Positions 28,501-37,129 of a stretch of 64,000 bases of DNA are shown piece by piece; within the stretch, counting starts at the first letter, position 1, and every line of letters begins with the position of its first letter. The notes beneath the pieces were generated by a model. The model was not told the origin of the DNA. It was given only the letters and a program-made list of their open reading frames with translations, and ran no database searches. The DNA lies in the NCBI RefSeq assembly GCF_007860185.1, contig NZ_SJPY01000002.1:339675-403674 (forward strand). The letters run 5' to 3'. Both the position numbers and the translations under genes were made by a program. This DNA comes from Novipirellula aureliae (GTDB lineage Bacteria > Planctomycetota > Planctomycetia > Pirellulales > Pirellulaceae).

Positions 28501-31500
28501 GGATCGGTTTTTCCGGCTCATCATTCTCGCCATCGGCAGACGCATCGACCGTGATCGGAATACGAATCACGTAGCTCAGCCCTTCGCCCGGCACGTCTTC
28601 TTTGGTAAGACGCAAACCTTCACCTTCGAAACGAGTTAACACAGCGGGAGCCTTTAACAACAGAAATCTGTCGCCAGGTTTCCCAAACAACTCGACGCTT
28701 CCAGCCGCGGTAAGACGCGAGTCAACATGCGTGACTTGCCACTGTTGGGTGATGGATTCGGCCGCATCGAAACGATCGGGGACCGCTGCAAACACGGAAG
28801 TCCACGAAGAAGCAACCGTCAACGCAAACAAGGCGATCGTCGTCGAAACGGCACCCGTCGAATCGGCATTCGAAGTGGTGTCGACTGCCGCTGCTTTCTT
28901 CGCTTTCCTTCGGTCGGCGGTGCGGCGAATCCAATGCCCCACTCCGCGAATCGACGTCCACGCTGGACGAACAAAGAGCAAGATCAGGATCGCGAGGCCA
29001 AGCAAGGCATAGAACCACGGTGCACCACCGCCTTGCAACAAAACCCCCAAGGCCACAAGCAGAATCCCTCCGCAACGGATGGCAGCTTTGGCCGTCGTCT
29101 CGCTCGTGCCAAAGGCCATCAGCTTCTTCCGGTCGAAACGACCGAAAACGGAGCCGTCGGCGCTAGCCGCGGGTTCGGAATGAAGGCTCGTTTCATCACC
29201 CGCGGCTAGCGCCGTCGGCTCAGATAACAGAGGGGCCTTAGCGTTTTTCGCACTCGAAACGAATGACCAGACGATCGCTGCGATGCCAGACAGCAATGCG
29301 ACGATCCCGAGTGTGGAAAGGTCGACTCGCCACAAGGGCGTGTTGCTCACTTGAAGTTGAACAAGTTCGCCGGCCGATAGAACGGGCAGACTCAACTGCA
29401 ACGGCATCGGCGATCCAACCTGAGATAACGCCTGCTTTGCGGTTGAAACACACACCCAGATGGCAATCCCCAAACTGACTAACCCCAGCAAACGCATCCA
29501 CCCGAGTTTACAGGACGTAAAGATTCCAATCGTGGTAAAAAGACCGATCAGCAACAGCGAAACGATCCCTCGTCGTACCACCCAATCAAAACCGGATGGC
29601 CGCAATACGGGAAAAGACGTATCAACGGTTCCCCGTCCAGGCACCAACACACGTTTTTCATCCCCCGTGATACTCCATTGAGTTTTCAGAACCGGCGCAA
29701 ACACGATCGGCAACGTTACTTCGGGATTCGATTCATTGACGGTCGGTTTGCCCAACCGCAAGCTGACTTCGATCGGAATGTTCGGATCAGTCCCACCAGG
29801 TAGGGGAATCAAGGTGGCGTCATCCGCGGAGCGCGCCGTGACGGGTTGGCCATTGACCGACACTTCCCACAACCGCACCGGGTCCCCGGGCAGTTTGACC
29901 TTAAGCGTGCGTCGACCACGTGATTTAACGTAGTAGAGAACATCCGTCACGAGTTCGCCGTCTTGAGAGACACGACTGTTGGCTTCCGAAAACTCGACGA
30001 CTTGAGTCACGGTCGTGCCAGGTTCAAACCAGTTCACTTTCAGATTCAAATCAAACGGCCGCTGAGTGTATTGCCACGTGCCCAAAGGCGGCGCCGTGCT
30101 AAGCAAACGAAACTCGGCCGGCAACTCCAGTGGATCAAGTTTCAGCATATCCTCGGAAACCGTCAGGGTTTCTATCTCTACCTGCATGGGGCTGACGACT
30201 TGGATGTAGCCTCGTTCACCCTGTACGCCAACGGGCGTAACCTGCCCCGCCCGGAACGAGCCATTTCCTGTTGTTTCGCTTGGTTTTTCTTCGAATGTCA
30301 CCAACAACGTGTACCCTCCCATCACCGGCTGATGCAGCGTAACAATCAACGTATCGTCCTCTCGGCGCCAAGTGCGGACATCCTGACCATCGACCATCAC
30401 ATTGCCCATCGTTGCAGGCACCTCGATCCTCCACTGCGAAACCGGAGCGCCGGTGACGAAGTAGTTGATCAGCGCGCTGCCGTATACCGTTTCTTGACTG
30501 AGTGAATAGAGATGAAACACGTCCGCCTGCACACTCCGTTGGAGGACTTCGATTCGCATCTTGGCTGACCAGCCAGGTTCGCGAATGCGGAAGGATTGTT
30601 GAAGACCAGCAGTCGGTTTAGGAAAGTACGATAGCGGCTTCTCAACGAGCAAATCGGTTTCAACGACCGCGATCCGGAAACCAGGCGCACCAACGATTCC
30701 AATATCGCCACGCACGGTCTTTGCGTCGGGGTATTCGATTCGCGGCAAATCCCAATCCCCAGCGGCTGCGGACTCACTCTTTTCCAAGTGCAGTGAAACC
30801 AACTGTCGACCCGCAACATCCTGAGCAAACATCACCTTCAAGTTCCGACGTCCATCGGCGACCTCGGATGCCGCGATGTAATCGGCCACACTGGCGCCCG
30901 TGACCGAAACGACCGAGTACTCGGCGGGAATACCAAAATCCCACTCGCGGATCGGCGCTTCGCGAATGTCCAATTCAATGTCAGTGTTGATCACACGATC
31001 CGCTTCCGTCAGTTGATAAAGAACCAGTTCCGAGACATTGACCTCAGGCTGGATTCGATCCGCGGCAACCGTAAAGGTGTGATCCGCCGCGGGAAACCGA
31101 TACACGAATACTTGCCTCGCCTCAGCTGGCTCGCCGGGAAATTGCTCAGGCGCCAACTGGGTCAGCCCACTCAACTCGGTCGGCTCGAGACGTACCGAAC
31201 CCAAATTGGTAAGTCGGAGGTAACCCGAATGGCGAATCGCACCCACCGGGTTCAATCGAAGACCCTCGACACGTACCGGAAAAGCACCTACCGCGGTTTG
31301 GCTGCGAACCTTAATTTGACTGGTCCCGGTGATAGGTTGACTGAGCGTCGCGGTGAGCTGTCGGTCCTCCCCGACCTCCGTCACTTCCCAGGCGACGATA
31401 TTGCTACCTTGAACGTCGAGTATTTCTCCTGGGCCATGCAACCGAATACGAATTGACCGTAGCTCGCCCTGTAGAACATGGTAGTCGATCTGGTGATTTT

Positions 31501-32752
31501 GACGCAGCAGTCCCGTGCCGACCTTTGCTTCGACATGCCCCGAAGTGGTAAAAAAGAGTTTTCCCTCACCGGCTTTACGCGCCGTTTTCCATTGCATTCG
31601 AGCACGACCTGTGGCAGGCAAGAATCCCAACCAAGAATGGTTGTCGCGGATCGGCACGACCGATTCTTGGTCACGATGAAATTCCAGATCGGCGTCGAGT
31701 CCGTCCAGGGATATCGGCACGACGGCGCTGGCAGCGATCGTGAAATCCATGCTGTGTCCGTTGGCCTTGGGAGTGGCGAGTTTGGCAACGAAATCGAGAG
31801 TCACCGGAAATGTCCCCGCCTTGGCGAACACGAGTTTGTAGACGGGACGCTCGTTTTCGATCGCAAGCCGCAATCGAAAATCCTGACTGGTGGGCAATTC
31901 GCTCACCGCCGCGTTGCCAGCAAGAATCGTTATTTCCGCCTCGTCCTTGGCAACCGTGGCCGTACTGCGAAGCTGAAAATGGGCAGAGTTTCCATCGGAC
32001 TGCACTTCGCCTTTGACGGTCGTATCAACCAACTCCACCGCGGCCGGTGATGCTCCACTTTGACTCAGCGAAAGCTTGATTTGACCGCCTGTCGCGGTGT
32101 GAAATCGGTTTGCTCGATCGTCAGCCTCGAGGGGAGCGAATCCGGTTGCTGCCGTAACCACTCCCTCCACTTCCGCGGCGTAGTCGAGACTCACCATCGA
32201 GTCGAAACCTACCGACTCTCCTGGCGTAAGATGCGTTAGTTCAACCGTAGCAGGAAGTTGCAGCTCATTCGAACGAATGTTGATCCGAGGCGAGATCTCA
32301 GAGACATTCTGCTTCAATTCCAGGTCGAGAAAACGCTGGCTTCCGACTTGCCGCACCGACCACGACTGAATACTGTCGCCTTGAACATCGGTCACCTTTC
32401 CTTCGCCATTTATTCCAAAGCTAAACTTTTCGGCTTCGCCTTGGATGACTTCAATGGATAACTGAATCGACTGCTCGATCTGCTCCGCGCCAACCTGCAC
32501 CGCGGCATTGGCACGCGCCGTATAGAAAACGGGCGGCTTAGGAATATGGCCGCGTGCTTCGACCGTGATCGTTCCCGTACCATCGTCCGCGATCGAACTG
32601 TTGATCGTAGCCTTGCCGGGTGGATCTTGTGCCAAACACGGGTTCGCTAAAACGCTTGCCACACCGATGGCTCCGATCATCGCAATCGTGCAACAATAGC
32701 CAGACGCAAGGCGGATTCTTGATGATGTTTTTGTAGTCATGTCTAATCTCAT
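25589..32752 (-). CDS. Giant multi-span membrane protein of unknown function, about 2,387 residues
   Basis: The frame opens further upstream, but that part runs through a GC-rich palindrome. The ATG at 32752 has AGGAA about 8 bp before it and leads into a signal sequence (SSRIRLASGYCCTIAMIGAI), so I use it. Two long extracytoplasmic halves, built of beta-rich domains with recurrent patterns such as VxxWxVxxxGxxRxLxxxL, flank a central membrane region (about 29.0-29.6 kb) with several spans, including GIVSLLLIGLFTTIGIFTS and APWFYALLGLAILILLF. A last span sits at the extreme C-terminus (AAVALALLAFLAAALTF). No enzyme motif is recognised. It lies downstream of the sigma factor and VWA genes on the same strand. 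I infer a cell-envelope protein of the same regulatory unit; a REP-like palindrome lies inside its linker. Confidence 0.85.
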   Translation of the reverse strand: MRLDMTTKTSSRIRLASGYCCTIAMIGAIGVASVLANPCLAQDPPGKATINSSIADDGTGTITVEARGHIPKPPVFYTARANAAVQVGAEQIEQSIQLSIEVIQGEAEKFSFGINGEGKVTDVQGDSIQSWSVRQVGSQRFLDLELKQNVSEISPRINIRSNELQLPATVELTHLTPGESVGFDSMVSLDYAAEVEGVVTAATGFAPLEADDRANRFHTATGGQIKLSLSQSGASPAAVELVDTTVKGEVQSDGNSAHFQLRSTATVAKDEAEITILAGNAAVSELPTSQDFRLRLAIENERPVYKLVFAKAGTFPVTLDFVAKLATPKANGHSMDFTIAASAVVPISLDGLDADLEFHRDQESVVPIRDNHSWLGFLPATGRARMQWKTARKAGEGKLFFTTSGHVEAKVGTGLLRQNHQIDYHVLQGELRSIRIRLHGPGEILDVQGSNIVAWEVTEVGEDRQLTATLSQPITGTSQIKVRSQTAVGAFPVRVEGLRLNPVGAIRHSGYLRLTNLGSVRLEPTELSGLTQLAPEQFPGEPAEARQVFVYRFPAADHTFTVAADRIQPEVNVSELVLYQLTEADRVINTDIELDIREAPIREWDFGIPAEYSVVSVTGASVADYIAASEVADGRRNLKVMFAQDVAGRQLVSLHLEKSESAAAGDWDLPRIEYPDAKTVRGDIGIVGAPGFRIAVVETDLLVEKPLSYFPKPTAGLQQSFRIREPGWSAKMRIEVLQRSVQADVFHLYSLSQETVYGSALINYFVTGAPVSQWRIEVPATMGNVMVDGQDVRTWRREDDTLIVTLHQPVMGGYTLLVTFEEKPSETTGNGSFRAGQVTPVGVQGERGYIQVVSPMQVEIETLTVSEDMLKLDPLELPAEFRLLSTAPPLGTWQYTQRPFDLNLKVNWFEPGTTVTQVVEFSEANSRVSQDGELVTDVLYYVKSRGRRTLKVKLPGDPVRLWEVSVNGQPVTARSADDATLIPLPGGTDPNIPIEVSLRLGKPTVNESNPEVTLPIVFAPVLKTQWSITGDEKRVLVPGRGTVDTSFPVLRPSGFDWVVRRGIVSLLLIGLFTTIGIFTSCKLGWMRLLGLVSLGIAIWVCVSTAKQALSQVGSPMPLQLSLPVLSAGELVQLQVSNTPLWRVDLSTLGIVALLSGIAAIVWSFVSSAKNAKAPLLSEPTALAAGDETSLHSEPAASADGSVFGRFDRKKLMAFGTSETTAKAAIRCGGILLVALGVLLQGGGAPWFYALLGLAILILLFVRPAWTSIRGVGHWIRRTADRRKAKKAAAVDTTSNADSTGAVSTTIALFALTVASSWTSVFAAVPDRFDAAESITQQWQVTHVDSRLTAAGSVELFGKPGDRFLLLKAPAVLTRFEGEGLRLTKEDVPGEGLSYVIRIPITVDASADGENDEPEKPIHYKAEFEYRLESVKPTVGVPVLTGAASIQQIKVSYDEGGWELTCPTAVQIESVPADDVETKAKVLLGPGKASLMLKPKARDVSVEETQFFVEASNFYLPSPGVVDGRHRLHIRTSQGQVSELDILVPKGLTVSEVSGPIGSWQFDADKGRLTVEVEPVQAKAFDIIIDTQRGLDPLPADVNLAPLKVVGAGGEIGLVAVGFGSDAQPEKLESKQMSAVNLGDFDASLIPNKQAVLHRVYRYGADGGELVLRVGAVEPEVRVISKQVLSLGDERVVLGVNFTAQISRAGLFQLSFPLPEGLEVESLSGAALHHWAELSEGDERRIILHLNGKTIGSQSFSLTLSGLAPTDAGDWEVPHFQLNEADRQSGDLVVRPTTGIRLRTVSRQNVSETDPRTLGGMAQGSLAFRLLQRDWDLVLGIEKLDPWVTGHVLHEITLREGQTRSALIANFNIQNASIRTLQVTLPMTSDDETRTLRATGDTVSDFLRTAPDSNIWEVQFKRRVVGRVDFRIEYERRGDRENDDETLIPAGFPQARQLAYYFAVRAGGRLELEHDPLSQGWQRADWNTVPPSLRNSGNRNAPALTLRAMTPTDSLTIHTQRHSLADALKLRVAKGLLTTVLSPTGDQLTAVDVTMEVIRRSSLTVGLPEGGELFSIFVNGESVNSIRLGDDANAWQFYILPGIDDRTATVRFVYTVTGDRLGNLNLTSPELNVPLENIQWNVVAPEGFLLTDNDGNLELIGMANQGHYDRSSYLSKMSSRRQAQAQNAARLLEQANQLLQAGEQTKASWALNSVANQYALDAASNEDARVQLENLQTQQAIVGLNTRRQRLYLDNKATDNALTDNKQLREAAAINPILQQDALNFRPQQLSQLLQGNTTEDNAVLQQIAGRLVQHQRTTEPAPQAIIISLPEEGAVYSFSRSVQVAENTPLELDLDFGSQFRLNPWQAAVALALLAFLAAALTFSLKPVNEV
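29151..29221. repeat. REP-like palindrome inside the giant coding sequence
   Basis: Two 23-bp arms (29151-29173 and 29199-29221, core GGCGCTAGCCGC) are reverse complements with one mismatch and enclose 25 bp. The frame stays open through it, encoding SEPTALAAGDETSLHSEPAA between two membrane spans. This looks like insertion of a dispersed palindrome into a tolerant linker. Confidence 0.9.
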
Positions 32753-32846
32753 TCTAAGTTTCCTAGGCGCGAAGCGACGGCAGGTATTCAACACTGGTGG
32801 TTTAGGGATTGTTAAGTTTTTGTGCATCGACGGTCCGTTTTGATTC

Positions 32847-33013
32847 ACCTCCACCAGCGGAGCTGGGGGAGGTCGAGCGACGCCGTTCAGGCGTACGCGA
32901 GGGAGGGGGGCGTGCTCGCTGCTCGCTGCTCGCCGTAAAGCCAGCGCGGTCGCCCCCCTCCCGGACGAGGCTTCCGCCCGTCCGGCCTCCCCCAAACTTC
33001 GTTTTGGGGAGGC
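32847..33013. repeat. GC-rich composite palindromic element
   Basis: A string of hairpins in the 330-bp gap between the VWA gene and the giant gene. ACCTCC-CCAGC / GCTGG-GGAGGT begins at 32847. GGGAGGGGGGCG pairs with CGCCCCCCTCCC. GCCTCCCC (32985-32992) pairs with GGGGAGGC (33006-33013). Three GCTCGCY heptamers sit in the middle. It could attenuate transcription between the two genes or be a dispersed element. No gene is supported here. Confidence 0.8.
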
Positions 33014-33082
33014 GGTTAAGTTGTTGACTTGTTAAAATTAAAAGAACACAGCCGCTACGGTGGCAGGCGGCTGTGGCCATTA

Positions 33083-36000
33083 TTATTTCCCGCTCAATTG
33101 GCGGGCCTGTTCGATCATCTGTTGAAGCTGCCCAACGCGATCAACGTTGCGGTCTCGATCCGGCAATCCGGCGATCAAATTGGATAATGTTTTCATATCA
33201 ACGGTCGCCCCGACCGCATCGCCACGAAGACGTGCGGCCAACAGCGCCGCCGTCGTGGCGATACGCAGCGACGGTGAGGACTGGTCCGGTCGCGGTGCGT
33301 CCGGTTCGTAAGGAATGGGCCAGCGATTTTCAGTCATCTGTCCAGTCGACAGGTCACGAAATCGCACCGACACCGACCCGACATCGCCCTCGCCATCAGG
33401 CAGGGCCTCGAATTGATACATCGCCACACCGGCCTCTGCCGCTGCCATTTCGGCCGCATCCACTTCGTCGTTGCGAAAGTCTTCCGTTTTGAGCCGGTGC
33501 TTTTCAAACCCCAGCAACTTGTAGCGTCCAACCCGCTTGGGATTGAACTCAACTTGCACTTTGACGTTCTTGGCCGACGGACGCAGCGCACCGGCAATTT
33601 GACGAGCGAAGCCATCCTCGGTGGCTTCAAGCGAATCAAGCAGGTAGTATCGACCGTCACCCTTGCGTGTGAGCGCTTCAAGGATTTCATCGTTCAAACC
33701 CTCGGCGCTGATACCCGCTGCGTCAAAGGCGATGCCCGCCCCTCGCATCGCCTCGATCATTTGCGATAGGCGCTGGGGATTTGCATTGCCCAGATTAACC
33801 GCCCCATCGGTGAGCAAGATGATGCGGTTTTGGGCACCGGCGACCTGTTGCTCACGCGCTTTCTCGAAAGCGAGTTGCAAGGCCGCTTCAATATTGGTTC
33901 CGCCTTCGCTGGGCAAGTTTTCAATCAGCTCGACCATTTGTTTCGATTCCGATCCGCTTACTTTGTCAGCCAGCAATCGCGGCTGACGTGCAAAGCTGAT
34001 TAACGTGACCTGATCGATCGGCTTCAGTTGCGCCGCGAGCAGCGCAAAAGCCCGCCGAACCGTTTGCTGGCGATCGATGCGTTCCATCGACCCCGAGTTG
34101 TCAAGCAATAAGGTCAGTCGCAGCGGCGTGTTGCTCGCACGCCCTGCGGCAGCTGTCCGCATCGAGACGCGTAACAGATTCCGCTGCTGCAAGAAAGGAT
34201 GAGCCGATTGTTCGACACGACAGGCAACCTTCTCATCTTGGCGTGGCATCGGATCGCCATAGTCAAAAGCGTTGACGAACTCTTCAATGCGAATCTTCGC
34301 AGGTTCGGGCCATGTTCCACTGGCCAGTGCCGCGCGGGCGAGTTTGAAAGAAACGTCGCTGACGTGCAGCGAGAACGTCGAGAACGCTTCTTCCTGGGCC
34401 TTCTGTTCCTCCAATCCGACTGGAATCGCCAGTTTTTGAACCTCGTCAAAGTCAAACGACTCGGAATCATCCATCAGAATATCACGACCATCTTGGCTTT
34501 GTTTCCCATCCCACGTCGAATCCGCCAGCGACTGACTTCCGAGCGATTCACTCGGTTTCCCTTTGTCATTCATTGGAACGTAACGTGAATCGTTTTCCGC
34601 ATTCAGGGAGTAACGAGGCACGACCGTGTTGCTTGTAACGCCTGCAGGCCCTTCAAGAGGCACTTGCCCTTCCGAGCTTTGCTGACCCGCCCGCTCCTTC
34701 TTTGAGACACGATCGGTTAGCCCCAACGCCGTACCCATTATTGGGGCCGGTTGTTTCGGAGAACTAGGCTGTGTTGTAGGAGGCGAGACGCTGCGAAACA
34801 GCCTCGAAACATTCGGTGTTCTCGATAAACCTGGTATCGCGAGCGTTTCCTCTTCCATTTCAAAGTCTTCTTCGACCTCTTTGTCTGATTTCAAGCGACT
34901 GAGCTTATTGCCTAAAGCCGTCTTTTCGTCCGCGGCGTTGGGGATCGTTCCAGACGCAAATCCTTTGTCAGCCGGCTGGTTGACGCGTTCGTCTCGTTCA
35001 AGATCCTTGTCGCCCAACTCCATCAATAATTCGATGGTGCCGCTAGCATCGATGCGCCGACTGCTCATGTCTTGCCATCTCTCTTCATCGGGATGCTGGA
35101 ACGCTGGTTCCAGGTGTGCTTGAGCGTCCGCGTTTCCGTCACGCTTCCGTTCGCCAACGATGCGTTCCTTGACGGTTTCCTCTTTATGATCGCGGACAAC
35201 CTCCGAACCTACGTAAAGTTGTTCTAAATCTTTCCCTGCCTCCGGCTTTGAAACATTTGGCGGCGACTGCCGTGCGGCGTACCCGCCTCCGCCGCCTCCT
35301 ACACCACCGCCTCGCAGCCCGTCTCCATATTCAACGCCCTCCGCTTTTCCGGCGATGCCTCCCATAAGGATCTGGGAGTCATTCATCCCGTCGTCAGAGA
35401 ATCGCAAATTTGCATCGGTTCCTTCCCGTTGAGATTGCGACTGCCATTGGCCAGCAGCCAGAGACCCCAAGTCCTCCAGTTCTGGCAAATCAACTGTGAC
35501 CGCTTCGCCTGCCTCCTCCATCCAGCCGCCAGCGAATCGTCCAGCGACGCGACCGATATCGCCGTCTCTGTCACCGAGTTCTAACTTGTGTTCTAAATTG
35601 TCCGAGCGTTCGGATAATCCTACTGGCCCTGACCCGCTGGCGCCACGCCCTGGCCGATTAGACATGATTCCGTCTGACGGGGGCTCGGCAGATGAAGTCG
35701 GAGACGACACATCATCGTATCGAGAGGAAGGAGTCGGCAAACGGGTTTTGCCATCTAGGCTTTCTCGAATGGACGAAAGTGCCGACATGAAAGCAAGCTC
35801 ATTTTCGGGCGCCGCTTCGTTTGCTACCGCATCATCGGACGAGGCCATCCATCCGCGTAGGACCGATGGTTCGCTGTCAAACGACCACTGCCGCTCCTCG
35901 TCTACCTCTTTCTCAGTCGCACGATCATTATGGAAATCATGGATGATCGTTGTCCCACCGCTCAATTGCGGTGAACTTGCCATGGGTCTGCGGCCGAGGT

Positions 36001-36412
36001 TGGGAAACATCATGCATCCAAAGAATCCGACAACGCAAAATACGGCTGCTATCTTGGCGATGCTCGTCAGCCAACGTCTCGTCTTTGAATGACCTCGATC
36101 CGCCAACCCATCGGCGAGTTGCAACGCGGGCATCGATGGCGACTCGCCATCAATCGCTGAGAGAATGGCGTCACGCTTTTCGGTGGGCAACTTCCAGTCC
36201 TCGTTCGGATCCGCGAAGTGACCGCTGGCGACATCCCTCAGTAGCCCGTGCAATGCTTGAATGTCGGCTTGATACGAAGCGAGTTCAGGACGCTGAGCAA
36301 TAAGACGCTCCAGCTGCTCCCTTTCAAGATCGGACACTTCGCCCAGGACGAGCGCCACGATGCGTGCTTCAAGCTCAGGGTCAAGCGATGGGTAGTTCGT
36401 TTTTTCGTTCAT
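33083..36412 (-). CDS. Membrane protein with anti-sigma-like N-terminus and YfbK-type VWA domain
   Basis: A 1,109-residue protein. Residues 1-110 resemble the cytoplasmic domain of zinc-less anti-sigma factors (LDPELEARIVALVLGEVSDL, REQLERLI), followed by one span at about 114-136. A long low-complexity region with a Gly run (about 360-380) follows. Residues 680-720 (FSLHVSDVSFKLARAALASG) match the N-terminal segment typical of YfbK-like VWA proteins. The VWA domain has a complete metal site (DNSGS at 771-775, with EGGTN near 839), and a DUF3520-like C-terminus ends the protein. Its ATG overlaps the sigma-factor stop (ATGA). I infer that it holds the sigma factor at the membrane and senses something outside through the VWA part. 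Confidence 0.85.
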   Translation of the reverse strand: MNEKTNYPSLDPELEARIVALVLGEVSDLEREQLERLIAQRPELASYQADIQALHGLLRDVASGHFADPNEDWKLPTEKRDAILSAIDGESPSMPALQLADGLADRGHSKTRRWLTSIAKIAAVFCVVGFFGCMMFPNLGRRPMASSPQLSGGTTIIHDFHNDRATEKEVDEERQWSFDSEPSVLRGWMASSDDAVANEAAPENELAFMSALSSIRESLDGKTRLPTPSSRYDDVSSPTSSAEPPSDGIMSNRPGRGASGSGPVGLSERSDNLEHKLELGDRDGDIGRVAGRFAGGWMEEAGEAVTVDLPELEDLGSLAAGQWQSQSQREGTDANLRFSDDGMNDSQILMGGIAGKAEGVEYGDGLRGGGVGGGGGGYAARQSPPNVSKPEAGKDLEQLYVGSEVVRDHKEETVKERIVGERKRDGNADAQAHLEPAFQHPDEERWQDMSSRRIDASGTIELLMELGDKDLERDERVNQPADKGFASGTIPNAADEKTALGNKLSRLKSDKEVEEDFEMEEETLAIPGLSRTPNVSRLFRSVSPPTTQPSSPKQPAPIMGTALGLTDRVSKKERAGQQSSEGQVPLEGPAGVTSNTVVPRYSLNAENDSRYVPMNDKGKPSESLGSQSLADSTWDGKQSQDGRDILMDDSESFDFDEVQKLAIPVGLEEQKAQEEAFSTFSLHVSDVSFKLARAALASGTWPEPAKIRIEEFVNAFDYGDPMPRQDEKVACRVEQSAHPFLQQRNLLRVSMRTAAAGRASNTPLRLTLLLDNSGSMERIDRQQTVRRAFALLAAQLKPIDQVTLISFARQPRLLADKVSGSESKQMVELIENLPSEGGTNIEAALQLAFEKAREQQVAGAQNRIILLTDGAVNLGNANPQRLSQMIEAMRGAGIAFDAAGISAEGLNDEILEALTRKGDGRYYLLDSLEATEDGFARQIAGALRPSAKNVKVQVEFNPKRVGRYKLLGFEKHRLKTEDFRNDEVDAAEMAAAEAGVAMYQFEALPDGEGDVGSVSVRFRDLSTGQMTENRWPIPYEPDAPRPDQSSPSLRIATTAALLAARLRGDAVGATVDMKTLSNLIAGLPDRDRNVDRVGQLQQMIEQARQLSGK

Positions 36413-36981
36413 GAGATTTTTTCGAATCCTAGCGGTCGCAACTTAGCTGCCAGATCATTCAAAATGTGGTGCAAACGGTATCCGACGTTGCTGATACTGA
36501 GCCCCGTCGCTTCGCTGATCTCGCGATACTTGAGGCCGTCAAAATACTTCAACTTCACCAATTGACGATCATCCTCGTCGAGTTCTTCGAGCATCTGGTT
36601 GAGAGACCCCGAGGCCTCGATGCGCAACATCATTGCGTCGGGCGACTCGTCGTGGACACCCTGTGATTGCGTGTCGCCATTGTCACTACTGAGCACTTCA
36701 CGTCGGTTATCACGCACATAGTTGTAGACGCGATTACGTACACTTCGGAACAACCACGCTCGGGGCGATTCGATATCGTCCCAATGAATATGCAGCTGCA
36801 AGAAGGCTTCTTGCACAATGTCCTCGGCCACAGCACGCCGGCCGACCAACGAAAACGCATACCGCAACAACGGCGCCTCTTCGGCATCGAACAAAGTCCG
36901 TACCGTTGGCGCGCACCCCTCTTTCCGGGCGGTGCAATTGACTCGGGGAGTCGATTTCGTCATCAGCTCGATTCGCGACAC
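36409..36981 (-). CDS. RNA polymerase ECF-type sigma factor
   Basis: A 190-residue sigma-70-family protein with region 2 (LLRYAFSLVGRRAVAEDIVQ, EAFLQLHIHWDDI, RAWLFRSVRNRVYNYVRDNR) and region 4 (LDEDDRQLVKLKYFDGLKYR, EISEATGLSISNVGYRLHHI). Region 3 is absent, as in extracytoplasmic-function sigma factors. It directs RNA polymerase to a dedicated promoter set. The stop overlaps the start of the VWA/anti-sigma-like gene by 4 bp, the usual sigma/anti-sigma arrangement. Translation may begin at the ATG at 36981 or the one six codons on. The promoter recognised is unknown; autoregulation of the operon is a reasonable guess. Confidence 0.95.
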   Translation of the reverse strand: MSRIELMTKSTPRVNCTARKEGCAPTVRTLFDAEEAPLLRYAFSLVGRRAVAEDIVQEAFLQLHIHWDDIESPRAWLFRSVRNRVYNYVRDNRREVLSSDNGDTQSQGVHDESPDAMMLRIEASGSLNQMLEELDEDDRQLVKLKYFDGLKYREISEATGLSISNVGYRLHHILNDLAAKLRPLGFEKIS

Positions 36982-37129
36982 ATGGCATTCCTAAATCACG
37001 ACAAACGCATCCTCTCATACGAAAGAACCAATTGGACGCGTTTCCTTAGGGAAATCTGGAGATATTTTTGCATCTCTCGGCGGACGACGTCGTTTTTCAG
37101 CCGAACGCACCCCTGATCGGGCCTAAACG

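Noticed and set aside
31478..32050. 190-codon plus-strand frame inside the giant gene
   Set aside because: Antisense shadow with biased composition; no ribosome binding site and no domain.
32753..32995. Upstream extension of the giant gene frame
   Set aside because: The extension runs through a GC-rich hairpin element, is low in complexity, and the downstream ATG has a better ribosome binding site and leads into a signal sequence.
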